Below, in pieces: positions 15,295-24,357 of a stretch of DNA of 64,000 nucleotides (position 1 is its first letter; the number at the start of each line of letters is the position of its first letter). The notes below the pieces were generated by a model, which saw only the letters and a program-made list of their open reading frames with translations, made no database searches and was not told where the DNA came from. This DNA comes from Micromonospora radicis (GTDB lineage Bacteria > Actinomycetota > Actinomycetes > Mycobacteriales > Micromonosporaceae), in NCBI RefSeq assembly GCF_003583405.1, contig NZ_QXEC01000014.1, positions 62,001 through 126,000 of the forward strand. The letters are read 5' to 3'. The position numbers and the translations under genes are program-made.

Positions 15295-15308
15295 TCGAAG
15301 CGCTTCGA
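15295..15308. promoter_or_regulatory. LacI-type operator 2 upstream of the GH3 gene
   Basis: TCGAAGCGCTTCGA is a perfect 14-bp palindrome ending 35 bp before the GH3 start. It shares its 12-bp core with the site at 15220, suggesting cooperative or looped repression. Confidence 0.68.
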
Positions 15309-15343
15309 CCTTCGGCGCGCCGGGCACTGGAAGGCGAACCACC

Positions 15344-17788
15344 ATGAGCGACCACACCCTGCCCTCCGTTCACCACCGCGTCGACGATCTGCTCGCCCGG
15401 CTCACCCTGCCGGAGAAGATCGGCCTGCTGCACCAGTGGCAGGCCCCGGTACCCCGGCTCGACCTACCCGGCTTCCGGACCGGCACCGAGGCCCTGCACG
15501 GGGTCGCCTGGCTCGGCCCGGCCACCGTCTTCCCGCAGGTCATCGGCCTGGCCAGCAGCTGGAATCCCGAGCTGGTCCGCGCCGTCGGCACCGCCGTGGG
15601 CACCGAGGTACGCGCCAAGCACCAGGCCGACCCGCAGCGGGTCGGGCTCAACGTGTGGGCGCCGGTGGTCAACCCGCTGCGGGATCCGCGTTGGGGACGC
15701 AACGAGGAGGGCTGGTCCGAGGACCCCGGGCTGACCGGCCGGCTCGCCACCGCGTACGCCGAGGGGCTGCGCGGCGACCATCCGGACCGGCTGCGTACCG
15801 CCCCCACGGTCAAGCACTTCCTCGGCTACAACAACGAGACCGACCGGGCCACCACCTCCAGCGACCTGCCGCCCCGGGTGCTGCACGAGTACGAACTACC
15901 GGCGTTCCGCGCCCCCATCGCCGCCGGTGCGGCGGTCGCCGCGATGGCCTCCTACAACCTGGTCAACGGGGTACCCGCACACCTGAGCCCGCTGATCGCC
16001 GACGAGTTGCGCCGGTGGGCACCCGGCGAGGTACTCGTCGTCGGCGACGCGGGCGCGGTGACCAACCTCGCCGGCGTCCAGGGCCAGTTGCCCGACCAGG
16101 TCAGCGGGTTCGCCGCGGCGCTGCGCGCCGGCATCGACAGCTTCACCGAGGACGACACCGACGGCACGCCCACCCGCGAGCGGATCACCGAGGCACTGGA
16201 CCGGGGGCTGATCGGCGTCGCCGACGTGGACCGGGCGGTACGCCGCATCCTCACCGTCCGACTGCGCCTGGGTGACCTGGACCCCGCCGACACCGACCCG
16301 TACGTCACCACCGCCGAGGTCCTCGACTGCCCGGCGCATCGTGACCTGGCCCGCCAGGCGGCCCGGCAGGGCGTGGTGCTGCTGCGCAACGACGGGCTGC
16401 TGCCACTGACCGGGCAACTCCGCATCGCCGTGCTCGGCCCACTCGCCGACACCGTGTACGAGGACTGGTACAGCGGCACCCTGCCGTACGCGGTGACCCT
16501 GCGCGACGCCCTGGCCGGGCGGGGCGAGCAGGTCACCACCCATCCGGGTATCGACCGGATCGTGTTGCGGGTGGCCGACGGGTACGTGCGCGGCCCGGCG
16601 GACGCCGACGGCGGGCCGTTGACCGTCGCCGCCGACGCCACCTGCTTCGACGTGTTCGACTGGGGTGGTGACGCGGTGGCGCTGCGGGCCGTCGACAACG
16701 GCCGGCACGTCGGCACCGACGACGACGGGCTGCTGGTCAACGACCGCAGCGGGCCGGGCGGCTGGGTGGTCCGGGAGACGTTCCGGTTCGTCCCGTGGCG
16801 CGACGGCACGGTGCTGCTGCGGCACCTGGCCACCGGCCGGTACGTCGCCGTCGACGGGGCCGGGCGGCTGCGGGCCGACGCGGACACGACCGAGGCCGCC
16901 ACCGCCTTCGACGTCGAACTGGTCGCCGACGGTGCCGCCGAGGCCGCCGCGTTGGCCGCCGACGCCGACGTGGCGGTGGTGGCGTTGGGTAACCACCCCA
17001 TGGTCAACGGCCGGGAGACCGAGGACCGGGTCGACCTGGCCCTGCCGGCCGGGCAGGAGGCGATGCTACGTGCCGTGTACGCCGCCAACCCGCGTACCGT
17101 GCTGGTGCTGACCAGCAGCTACCCGTACGCGATCGGGTGGGCGCAGGCGCACCTGCCGGCGGTGCTGTGGTCCTGCCACGGCGGGCAGGAACACGGCCGG
17201 GCCTTGGCCGACGTGCTGTTCGGCGACGCCGAGCCGGGCGGCCGACTCACCCAGACCTGGTACGCCGACGCCGCCGAACTGCCCGACCTGCTCGACTACG
17301 ACGTGATCGGCGCCGACGCCACCTACCTGTACTACCGGGGTGATCCGCTGTACCCCTTCGGCCACGGGCTGTCCTACACCGACTTCGACTACACCGACCT
17401 GCGGTGCAGCGCCACCACCGCAACCGCCGGCGAGCAGGTCGAGGTGCGGGTGGAGGTCACCAACACCGGGACACGTCCCGGTACGGAGGTGGTGCAGCTC
17501 TACACCCGGCAGCGCCGCTCCCGGGTCAAGCAGCCCCTGCGGCAGCTGCGGGACTTCGCCCGGGTCACCCTCGCCCCCGGCGAACGGCGGACCGTCATGC
17601 TGCGCCTGCACACCGCCGAACTGGGCTGGTGGGACGCCGACCGGGGCGAACCGGTGGTGGAGGACGCCACCCACACCCTGCTGGTCGGGCGGTCCGCGAC
17701 CGACGTGCGGCTGGTCGGCGCGGTGGCGGTACGCGCCGAACCGGCCAGCCGGCCGGCTCGGTTGTCCAGCGCGAGCGGCGCCCGGTGA
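15344..17788 (+). CDS. GH3 family beta-glycosidase with inserted beta-rich domain
   Basis: The 814-aa protein has the GH3 N-domain (RWGRNEEGWSEDP at 116-128, KHF at 157-159) and probable nucleophile Asp235 in VLVVGDAGAV, where most relatives have S-D-W-G. The alpha/beta sandwich domain follows and a fibronectin-III-like C-terminus ends near 790. At roughly 425-545 a beta-rich segment with GRHVGTDDDGLLV and GRYVAVDGAGRL resembles a fascin/ricin-type sugar-binding insert. No signal peptide is seen. An ATG preceded by GGAAGG sets the start, and the stop overlaps the LacI gene (GTGA). The substrate is probably a beta-linked oligosaccharide. Confidence 0.9.
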   Translation: MSDHTLPSVHHRVDDLLARLTLPEKIGLLHQWQAPVPRLDLPGFRTGTEALHGVAWLGPATVFPQVIGLASSWNPELVRAVGTAVGTEVRAKHQADPQRVGLNVWAPVVNPLRDPRWGRNEEGWSEDPGLTGRLATAYAEGLRGDHPDRLRTAPTVKHFLGYNNETDRATTSSDLPPRVLHEYELPAFRAPIAAGAAVAAMASYNLVNGVPAHLSPLIADELRRWAPGEVLVVGDAGAVTNLAGVQGQLPDQVSGFAAALRAGIDSFTEDDTDGTPTRERITEALDRGLIGVADVDRAVRRILTVRLRLGDLDPADTDPYVTTAEVLDCPAHRDLARQAARQGVVLLRNDGLLPLTGQLRIAVLGPLADTVYEDWYSGTLPYAVTLRDALAGRGEQVTTHPGIDRIVLRVADGYVRGPADADGGPLTVAADATCFDVFDWGGDAVALRAVDNGRHVGTDDDGLLVNDRSGPGGWVVRETFRFVPWRDGTVLLRHLATGRYVAVDGAGRLRADADTTEAATAFDVELVADGAAEAAALAADADVAVVALGNHPMVNGRETEDRVDLALPAGQEAMLRAVYAANPRTVLVLTSSYPYAIGWAQAHLPAVLWSCHGGQEHGRALADVLFGDAEPGGRLTQTWYADAAELPDLLDYDVIGADATYLYYRGDPLYPFGHGLSYTDFDYTDLRCSATTATAGEQVEVRVEVTNTGTRPGTEVVQLYTRQRRSRVKQPLRQLRDFARVTLAPGERRTVMLRLHTAELGWWDADRGEPVVEDATHTLLVGRSATDVRLVGAVAVRAEPASRPARLSSASGAR

Positions 17789-18864
17789 GCGGGCGCGGCG
17801 GGCGGGTACCGTCCGGCCAGCCCACCATCTCCGACGTGGCCCGGCACGCCGGGGTGGCGGTCAGCACCGTGTCGTACGTGCTCAGCGGCAAACGGGCCAT
17901 CTCGGAGCTGACCCGCAGCCGGGTACTGGCCAGCATCCGGCTGCTCGGCTACCACCCCAACGCCGGTGCCCGGGCGTTGGCCAGCCGACGAGCCAACGTG
18001 ATCGCGCTGGTGCTGCCGCTGCGTTCGGGGATCCAGGTGCCGGTGGTGATGCAGTTCGCCACCGCCGTGGTGACCTCCGCCCGCCGTCACGACCACGACG
18101 TGCTGCTGCTCACCTCCGACGAGGGACCGGAGGGGCTGCACCGCATCGCCGCCGGTGCCCTGGTCGACGGGGTGCTGGTGATGGACGTGGAGTTGGACGA
18201 CGTCCGGGTGCCGCTGCTGCGCGAGCTGGGGCGGCCCAGCGTACTCATCGGCGTACCCGCCGACACCCGCGCGTTGACCTGTGTGGACCTGGACTTCCAC
18301 CGGGCCGGTCAGCTCTGCGTGGAGCACCTGGCCGGGCTCGGACACCGCCGGATCGCCCTGCTCGGCGCCCCGGCCGCCGTCTACGACCGGGGCACCGGCT
18401 TCGCGCACCGCACCCGCGCCGGAGTGTTGGCGGCGGCGGCCCGGCACGGCGTCGACGCGGTGGCGCTGCCGTGCGCGGAGAACGCCGCCGACGTGCAGCA
18501 CCGGGTGGTCGGACTGTTCGCCCGGCACCCCGACGTCTCGGGCCTGATCGTGCAGAACGAGGCGGCGGTCGGGCCGGTGCAGGCCACCCTCGCCGCCCTG
18601 GGCCGCCGGGTGCCGCAGGACGTGTCGGTGGTGGCGGTCTGCCCGGACCAGTTTGCCGAACACGCCAATCCCCGGCTGACCTGCGTGCCGGTGCCCGCCG
18701 AGGAGATCGGCCGGCAGGCGGTGTCGCTGGTGATGCGCAAACTGCACGACGAACCGGTGCCGGAGGTCACCCTGCTGGCGCCGCAGTTGACCGTCCGCGA
18801 GAGCACGGCCACCGCCCCCGCCCGGCAGCCGGTGGCCGTCGACGGCCCGGCGGTGTGCGGGTGA
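17785..18864 (+). CDS. LacI family transcriptional regulator of the glycosidase operon
   Basis: The 359-aa protein carries the LacI helix-turn-helix TISDVARHAGVAVSTVSYVL near residues 14-33 and a periplasmic-binding-protein-like effector domain with a typical G-H-R-R-I-A-L-L-G motif. It overlaps GH3 by GTGA and the following GH95-like gene by GTGA, so all three are translated together. The two palindromes at 15220 and 15295 are its likely operators, giving autoregulation. The inducer is probably a product of GH3 or GH95 activity. Confidence 0.92.
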   Translation: MSGRGGRVPSGQPTISDVARHAGVAVSTVSYVLSGKRAISELTRSRVLASIRLLGYHPNAGARALASRRANVIALVLPLRSGIQVPVVMQFATAVVTSARRHDHDVLLLTSDEGPEGLHRIAAGALVDGVLVMDVELDDVRVPLLRELGRPSVLIGVPADTRALTCVDLDFHRAGQLCVEHLAGLGHRRIALLGAPAAVYDRGTGFAHRTRAGVLAAAARHGVDAVALPCAENAADVQHRVVGLFARHPDVSGLIVQNEAAVGPVQATLAALGRRVPQDVSVVAVCPDQFAEHANPRLTCVPVPAEEIGRQAVSLVMRKLHDEPVPEVTLLAPQLTVRESTATAPARQPVAVDGPAVCG

Positions 18865-21086
18865 CCGGGCCACCGCACCGGATCTGGGACGACCAGCCGG
18901 CCGCGTGCTGGCAGGACGCGTTCCTGTCCGGCAACGGCGAGTACGGGATCATGGTGTACGGCCACCCGTACGCCGAACGCATCGTGGTCAACCACCACCG
19001 GTTCGTCCTGCCCAACGGCACCCGCGACGCCCGCCCACCGCAGCTGGCCGCGCTGCTGCCCCAGATCCGGGAGCTGATCCTCACCGGCCGGCGGGCCGAG
19101 GCGGGCCGGCTGCTCGCCGGTGACGGGCCGCTGCGGTGGACCCAGTCGTTCCATCCGGGGTTCGCCCTCACCGTCGACACCGACCGTGGGTCGCCGCCCC
19201 GGGACTACCGCCGCTACACCGACTTCGACACCGGCGAGGTGGTCGCGCAGTGGGCCGGTGGTGCCCGCCGCTCGTTCGTCTCCCGCGCCGACCGGCTGGT
19301 CGTCACCCACCTGGACCTGGGCGACTGTGTCCTCGGCGCGACCGGTGACCTGCCCGGCCGGCCCGAGCAGGTGCGTTACGCGGTGTCCGCCCACGAGCGC
19401 GACGGGCTGGTGTTCCTGCGGGTACGGGGCCGCTACCCGCGGGCCGACGGCGGGTACGGCTTCGAGGGGTTGACCCTGCTGCGCGGCGACGTCGAGGCCG
19501 ACGGGGACCGGGTCCGGGTACGCGGTCCGGCGCTGGCGTTGACCGTGCTGGACCGGCCGGCGGCTGCCTGGCGTACCGGGGAGTTGACGCGCCGGCTGGT
19601 GGCACACCGCGACGCCCGCTACTGCGCGTTGCGGGCCCGGCACCTGACCCGGCACCGTGCCGCCTACCGGCGGGTCAGCCTGGACCTGGACGTGCCGGCG
19701 GCGCAGCGGGACCTGCCGGTCGGTGCGCTGCTGGCCCGGCAGGCGGCCGCACCGCACCTGCTGGACCGGGCCCTGCTGGAACGGCTGTTCCACGCCGGCC
19801 GGTACCTGCTGCTCAGTGCCAGCGGGGTGCTGCCGCCCCGGTTGACCGGCCTGTGGCTGGGTTCGTGGGACGCCGCCTGGGCGGGTGACTTCACCACGGA
19901 CGCGAACCTGAACCTGCAACTGGCCGCCGCGAACCTCACCGCCCTGCCGGAGGTCACCGACGCCCACGCCCGGCTGGTCGGCGCCCAGGTCGACGACTGG
20001 CGGCGCAACGCCCGCGCGATCTTCGGGACGCGGGGTCTGCTGGCACCCAGCCGCACCGACGGCGAGCACGGGCACCTGTTCCACCGGCATCCCGACTGGC
20101 CGTTCACCGCGTGGCTGCCCGGCGCCCACTGGCTGCTGTTCCCCCTCTACGAGCGGCACCTGGTGACCGGGGAGCCGTTGGGTGAGGTGGCCGGTTGGCT
20201 GGTGGAGGTGGCCGAGTTCTTCGCCGACTTCCTGACCGTCACCGCCGACGACGGCACGCTGGTGTTCGTCCCGTCGTACTCGGCGGAGACCGGTCCGCTG
20301 GACGCCGACGGGGTGGCGGTACCGGCGGCGGTGAACGCCACCATGGACATCGCCGCGGCCCGGCACGCCTTCACCGTCGCCGCCGCGGTGACCGGCCAGC
20401 ACCGGTGGATCGAGTTGCTGGCCCGGCTGCCGGCGTACCGCCTGGACGAGGCGGGGGCGTTGGCCGAGTGGGCCTGGCCCGGCTACCGCGGCGACGACGG
20501 GCACCGGCACGTCAGCCACCTGTACCCGGTCTGGCCCCTCGACGAGATCAACCCGGACGACACCCCGCGGCTGGCGGCCGCCGCGCACCGGGCGTTGTGC
20601 CGCCGCGGCGACGAGGACCTGTCGGCCCACGGCAGCCTGCACCGGGCGTTGGCCGCCGCCCGGCTGCGCGACGGGCCGCTGGTCGCGGCGAACCTACTCA
20701 AGATCGTTGGCCGGGACATGTTCTTCCGGTCCCTGATGAGCGCCCACAACCCGGGACGGGTCACCTACAACGCCGACGCCGCGCACACCCTGCCGGCGGT
20801 GCTGGTCGAGTCCCTGGTGCAGGGCCGACCGGGCCGGTTACGGCTGCTGCCGGCACCACTGCCCGGGCTGCCCACCGGCACGCTGCGCGGCGTCACCTGC
20901 CCGGGGCGGGTGACCGTCACCGAGTTGACCTGGCGCCCGGGTGCGGTATGGGCCCGGCTGTGCTCGCCGGTGCCGCAGCGGCTGCGGGTCACCGCCCCGT
21001 TCGGCGCGACCATCGTGGACCTGCCCGCCGGTGCGCCGACGACGGTGGAGTTCACCGCGAACGGGCCGCCCGGATGGGCGCACTAG
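18861..21086 (+). CDS. GH95-like alpha-L-fucosidase/galactosidase
   Basis: The 741-aa protein has an N-terminal beta-sandwich that begins W-D-D-Q-P-A-A-C-W-Q-D-A-F-L-S-G-N-G, the GH95 opening pattern. An (alpha/alpha)6 barrel follows with WLGSWDAAWAGDFTTDANLN and HVSHLYPVWP; many relatives have H-L-S-H-L in the latter. A C-terminal beta domain closes the protein. GH95 enzymes release alpha-1,2-fucose or alpha-L-galactose. No signal peptide is present, so it acts inside the cell. The GTG start overlaps the LacI stop. Sequence departs from the best-known members, so substrate specificity is uncertain. Confidence 0.8.
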   Translation: MTGPPHRIWDDQPAACWQDAFLSGNGEYGIMVYGHPYAERIVVNHHRFVLPNGTRDARPPQLAALLPQIRELILTGRRAEAGRLLAGDGPLRWTQSFHPGFALTVDTDRGSPPRDYRRYTDFDTGEVVAQWAGGARRSFVSRADRLVVTHLDLGDCVLGATGDLPGRPEQVRYAVSAHERDGLVFLRVRGRYPRADGGYGFEGLTLLRGDVEADGDRVRVRGPALALTVLDRPAAAWRTGELTRRLVAHRDARYCALRARHLTRHRAAYRRVSLDLDVPAAQRDLPVGALLARQAAAPHLLDRALLERLFHAGRYLLLSASGVLPPRLTGLWLGSWDAAWAGDFTTDANLNLQLAAANLTALPEVTDAHARLVGAQVDDWRRNARAIFGTRGLLAPSRTDGEHGHLFHRHPDWPFTAWLPGAHWLLFPLYERHLVTGEPLGEVAGWLVEVAEFFADFLTVTADDGTLVFVPSYSAETGPLDADGVAVPAAVNATMDIAAARHAFTVAAAVTGQHRWIELLARLPAYRLDEAGALAEWAWPGYRGDDGHRHVSHLYPVWPLDEINPDDTPRLAAAAHRALCRRGDEDLSAHGSLHRALAAARLRDGPLVAANLLKIVGRDMFFRSLMSAHNPGRVTYNADAAHTLPAVLVESLVQGRPGRLRLLPAPLPGLPTGTLRGVTCPGRVTVTELTWRPGAVWARLCSPVPQRLRVTAPFGATIVDLPAGAPTTVEFTANGPPGWAH

Positions 21087-21098
21087 ACTTCCGCTGCG

Positions 21099-22235
21099 AT
21101 GGACCTGCAGCCCGCCACCGACATCCGCCCCTGCGCCCACTGCGGACGCGACGTGCCGCAACGTGCCGGCGCGGGCCGCCCGTTCCGGTACTGCCGGGAC
21201 AACGACGGCGCCTGCCAGCGCGCCTCCCGCAACAGCCGGATGCGGCACCGCAACGCGCCCGGCCTACCCGGCCAGGTGGCCCGCACCTGGGAGGCGGTGG
21301 ACCGGCTCGACCAGATCGTGACCACGCTGACCGAGGCGCTGCACGCCGAGTTGTCGCCGGCCGGGGTGGAACGGCAACTGGCCGAGGTCCGAGCGGAGAC
21401 GGCCGGCGCGGTCGCCGCGGCGCAGACCGAACGCGACGAGGCGCTGCGCGCGGCCGAGGACGCCGCCGCGCGGGCCGAACGGGACCGCCGGCAGGCGCAG
21501 GTCGCGGTCGCCGAACGCGACGCCGCCCGCGCCGACGCGGACCGGGCCGGGCAGCAGGCGACCGCCGCCGACGAGCGCGCCGCGGCCGCGGCCGCGGCCC
21601 GGGACGAGGCTTCGCGGGCCACGGCCGCCGCGCAGGCACTGCACGCGCAGGCCGAGTCCGACCGGGACGCCGCCCGCGCGCAGTTGGCCACGGTGCGGGC
21701 CGACCTGGACGCCGAACGTCGCCGCGCCGCCGAGCTGGGCGCCGAACGGGACACCGCCCGCGTCGAGGCCCGCCGCGCCGAGCAGGTCGCCGCCGACGCC
21801 GCCGGCCGGGTCGAACAGCTACAGACCGAGCTGGCACGGTGTGGCTCGGAGCTGGCCCGGTCGCAGGCCGAGGTGGCGCGGCTGCGGGGGGACAACGAGC
21901 AGGTCCGGGCCGACGCCGAGCGGGCCGCCACGCAGGCCGAGGCGGCGCGGGTACGGGCCGAACAGGCCGAGGCGGCCCGCGCGCACGCCGCCGCCGAACG
22001 GGACCAGGCGCGGACGGTGGCCCGTGAGCGGGCCGACGACCTGGCGGCGGTGACCGCCGAGGTGCGCGAGCTGCGCGTCGAGGTGACCGCCGCGCAGGCG
22101 CAGGCCGCGCAGTTGACGGCCCGGCTGCACGCCGCCGAGTCCGATCGCGACGAGGCCCGGCAGCGGGTCGCGCAACTCGCCGGCCAGGTCGGTGACCTGG
22201 CCACCGCCCTGGCGCGGCTCACGCCGGGCCGCTGA
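21099..22235 (+). CDS. Zinc-finger coiled-coil protein
   Basis: The 378-aa protein starts with a zinc-binding-like segment (C-A-H-C-G at about 12-16, then C and C at about 32-39, within PFRYCRDNDGACQRASR). From about residue 75 to the end it is an almost unbroken Ala/Glu/Arg-rich coiled coil with few helix breakers. It is 12 bp downstream of the GH95-like gene but seems unrelated in function. Similar finger-plus-coiled-coil proteins in actinomycetes are uncharacterised; a structural or DNA-associated role is only a guess. The regular heptads inflate open frames on the other strand. Confidence 0.8.
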   Translation: MDLQPATDIRPCAHCGRDVPQRAGAGRPFRYCRDNDGACQRASRNSRMRHRNAPGLPGQVARTWEAVDRLDQIVTTLTEALHAELSPAGVERQLAEVRAETAGAVAAAQTERDEALRAAEDAAARAERDRRQAQVAVAERDAARADADRAGQQATAADERAAAAAAARDEASRATAAAQALHAQAESDRDAARAQLATVRADLDAERRRAAELGAERDTARVEARRAEQVAADAAGRVEQLQTELARCGSELARSQAEVARLRGDNEQVRADAERAATQAEAARVRAEQAEAARAHAAAERDQARTVARERADDLAAVTAEVRELRVEVTAAQAQAAQLTARLHAAESDRDEARQRVAQLAGQVGDLATALARLTPGR

Positions 22236-22424
22236 CCAGGGCCACCCGCCCCCGGCGTGGCGCGGCCCGAACGGCCCGCACCCGGCGGCGGCCGGTTACC
22301 ATGGTCCGCTGGCGGTGACGGTCCGCCGCGACGACCCGGCCGGGACGAGCCCGCCGGGCGTACACCATGGCCAGCTACCCTTGTCTGCGTATCCCGCGGC
22401 AGCGGGCCGGCGCGACGTGGCCGC

Positions 22425-22452
22425 GGGAATGCCCCGGCCGGGGCGGACCGTT
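22425..22452 (+). promoter_or_regulatory. Candidate sigma-R (disulfide stress) promoter of rbpA
   Basis: GGGAAT (22425-22430) and GTT (22450-22452) are separated by 19 bp, close to the Streptomyces SigR consensus GGAAT-N18-GTT. rbpA is a known SigR target in Streptomyces coelicolor. The extra spacer base lowers certainty. Confidence 0.5.
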
Positions 22453-22493
22453 GCACCGACAGGACCAGCACCACCGAAGAGGGGAAGTCGATC

Positions 22494-22835
22494 ATGGGCG
22501 AGCGTATGCTGCGCGGTAGCCGACTGGGCGCGGTCAGCTACGAATCCGACCGCAACACGGAGCTCGCGCCCCGGCAGACCCGCGAGTACCTGTGCGCCAA
22601 GGGCCACCAGTTCGAGGTGCCGTTCGCCGTCGACGCCGAGGTGCCGACCACCTGGGAGTGCAAGTTCGACGGCAGCGTCGCCCGGCTGGTCGACGGCAGC
22701 GAGCCGGAGCAGAAGAAGGCCAAGCCGCCGCGTACCCACTGGGACATGCTCCTGGAGCGGCGGTCGATCGCCGAGCTGGAGGACATCCTCGCCGAGCGGC
22801 TGCAGGAGGTTCGGACCCGCCGCGGTCGCGCCTGA
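22494..22835 (+). CDS. rbpA: RNA polymerase-binding protein RbpA
   Basis: The 113-aa protein matches RbpA throughout: MGERMLRGSRLGAVSYESDR basic N-terminus, zinc-like core (C-A-K-G-H and W-E-C-K, with only two Cys), basic linker KKAKPPRTHWDM and the sigma-interacting helix ERRSIAELEDILAERLQ. RbpA binds RNA polymerase holoenzyme and stabilises promoter opening by principal sigma factors. The ATG is preceded by GAGGGGA. The neighbourhood with fxsA, ppm1 and lnt matches the conserved actinobacterial order (Rv2050 to Rv2053c in Mycobacterium tuberculosis). Confidence 0.97.
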   Translation: MGERMLRGSRLGAVSYESDRNTELAPRQTREYLCAKGHQFEVPFAVDAEVPTTWECKFDGSVARLVDGSEPEQKKAKPPRTHWDMLLERRSIAELEDILAERLQEVRTRRGRA

Positions 22836-22836
22836 C

Positions 22837-22890
22837 CGAACGACGACGGCGCCCCCGGAAGATGACTTCCGGGGGCGCCGTCGTCGTTCG
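22837..22890. terminator. Bidirectional terminator between rbpA and fxsA
   Basis: Perfect 25-bp arms (22837-22861 and 22866-22890) with a 4-base loop lie between the convergent genes. The stem is very GC-rich and no T-run follows. Confidence 0.9.
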
Positions 22891-22898
22891 TGGGCCGG

Positions 22899-23432
22899 TC
22901 AGCGTGGTTCGACGATCTCACCCTCGATGGCCCGGCCGGCGTCGGCCGCAGGCGGCGGGCTCGCCGGTTCCGGCCGCGGGGCCTCACCCGTCGGCTGCTG
23001 CGGCGCACCCCGGTACACCCGCACCCGACGCGGCCCGAACAGGTCACTGGCGGCCATCGACGACATCCGGCGCTCACTGGCCCGTTGCATCCCGGTACTG
23101 GCCAGAGTACGCACCGGCGGCACCAGCAGCACCACACCCACCAGGCCACTGACCAGACCCGGCGTCGCCAGCAGCAGCGCACCGAGCAGACCCACCAGAC
23201 CGTCGGTCACCTGACGACCCGGCGGGCGACCGGACTGCGCCGCGTCGCGGAACCCACGCCAGGCGCGGATCCCCTCCCGCCGCAGCAGCACCATCCCCAG
23301 CAGCGAGGCCGCGAACACCAACAGTGTCGCCGCGCCGAAGCCGATCACCCGGCCCACCAGCACGAACACGGCCAGCTCCGCGGCCACGGAAACCAGCAGG
23401 GCCAACGGTACGAACCTCAGTGCCCGGCGCAT
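22899..23432 (-). CDS. fxsA: FxsA family membrane protein
   Basis: The 177-aa protein has the FxsA fold: N-terminal segment LVSVAAELAVFVLVGRVIGF, then LLVFAASLLGMVLLRREG, the linker GRPPGRQVTDGLVGLLGALLL and a third membrane stretch. A Pro-rich cytoplasmic tail follows. FxsA is named for relieving F-plasmid exclusion of phage T7 in E. coli; its physiological role in actinobacteria is unknown. It converges on rbpA across the terminator at 22837. Confidence 0.93.
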   Translation of the reverse strand: MRRALRFVPLALLVSVAAELAVFVLVGRVIGFGAATLLVFAASLLGMVLLRREGIRAWRGFRDAAQSGRPPGRQVTDGLVGLLGALLLATPGLVSGLVGVVLLVPPVRTLASTGMQRASERRMSSMAASDLFGPRRVRVYRGAPQQPTGEAPRPEPASPPPAADAGRAIEGEIVEPR

Positions 23433-23517
23433 ATCACCCCATCCGCCTCACGGCGTGTCGTCCTACGGCCCGCCCGGCGGGCCAGCCGTCGTACCTCCAA
23501 GCATGACACGACCCGGC

Positions 23518-24327
23518 TCAGGGCCACCGTGCCTGCCCGGCCGTGGCCGCCCGCCAACCCCGCCGCATCGCACCCCGACGGTCCCGCACCGCCCAGCCGG
23601 TGATCCGCCACAACGCCTCGGCCACGATCAGCGGGCTCATCTTGCTGTCCCCGCGTTCCCGTTCGGCGAAGGTGATCGGCACCTCCACGATCCGGGCACC
23701 GGCCCGGTGCGCCAGGCGGGACAACTCCACCTGGAACGAGTAGCCCTGCGAGCACACCGAATCCAGATCCAGGGCGTCCAGCACGGTCGACCGGTAGACC
23801 CGGTAGCCGCCGGTGGCGTCGGCCACCGGCATGCCCAGCGCCAGCCGCGCGTACAGGTTGCCGCACCGCGACAGCAGCAGCCGCCGCAGCGGCCAGTTGA
23901 CCACCCGCGCGCCCCGCGTCCACCGCGAACCGATCACCACGTCGGCGTGCGCGGCGGCGGCCAGCAACGCCGGCAGGTCCTCCGGGGCGTGCGAGCCGTC
24001 GGCGTCCATCTCCACCACCGCGTCGAAACCCCGCCGCCGGGCCCACCCGAACCCGGCCAGGTACGCCGCACCGAGCCCCTGCTTGCCCTCCCGGTGCAGC
24101 ACGTGCACCCGCCGGTCGGCGCGGGCCAGGTCCTCGGCGATGGCACCGGTGCCATCGGGGCTGTTGTCGTCGGCGACGAGCACCTCGACCTGGGGTGCGG
24201 CCGCACGGACCCGGCCGACGATCGCCGCCACGTTGTCGGCCTCGTTGTACGTCGGGATGACCACCAGTACCCGGCCCACCCCGGGCACCCCGGTCACCGT
24301 CGGACGGATGTCGGTCCTCTGCACCAC
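23518..24327 (-). CDS. ppm1: Polyprenol monophosphomannose synthase (GT2)
   Basis: At 269 aa it has GT2 motifs VVIPTYNEADN, VADDNSPDGTG and the DXD-bearing EMDADGSH. It transfers mannose from GDP-mannose to polyprenyl phosphate, the donor for lipoglycan and protein mannosylation. It has no C-terminal membrane domain. The lnt gene lies directly upstream (30 bp), as in mycobacteria where the two activities are fused or adjacent and the Lnt part helps anchor the synthase. Confidence 0.92.
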   Translation of the reverse strand: MVQRTDIRPTVTGVPGVGRVLVVIPTYNEADNVAAIVGRVRAAAPQVEVLVADDNSPDGTGAIAEDLARADRRVHVLHREGKQGLGAAYLAGFGWARRRGFDAVVEMDADGSHAPEDLPALLAAAAHADVVIGSRWTRGARVVNWPLRRLLLSRCGNLYARLALGMPVADATGGYRVYRSTVLDALDLDSVCSQGYSFQVELSRLAHRAGARIVEVPITFAERERGDSKMSPLIVAEALWRITGWAVRDRRGAMRRGWRAATAGQARWP

Positions 24328-24357
24328 CGCTGCCCCCCCTCGTGCCGGCGCGTGGAT

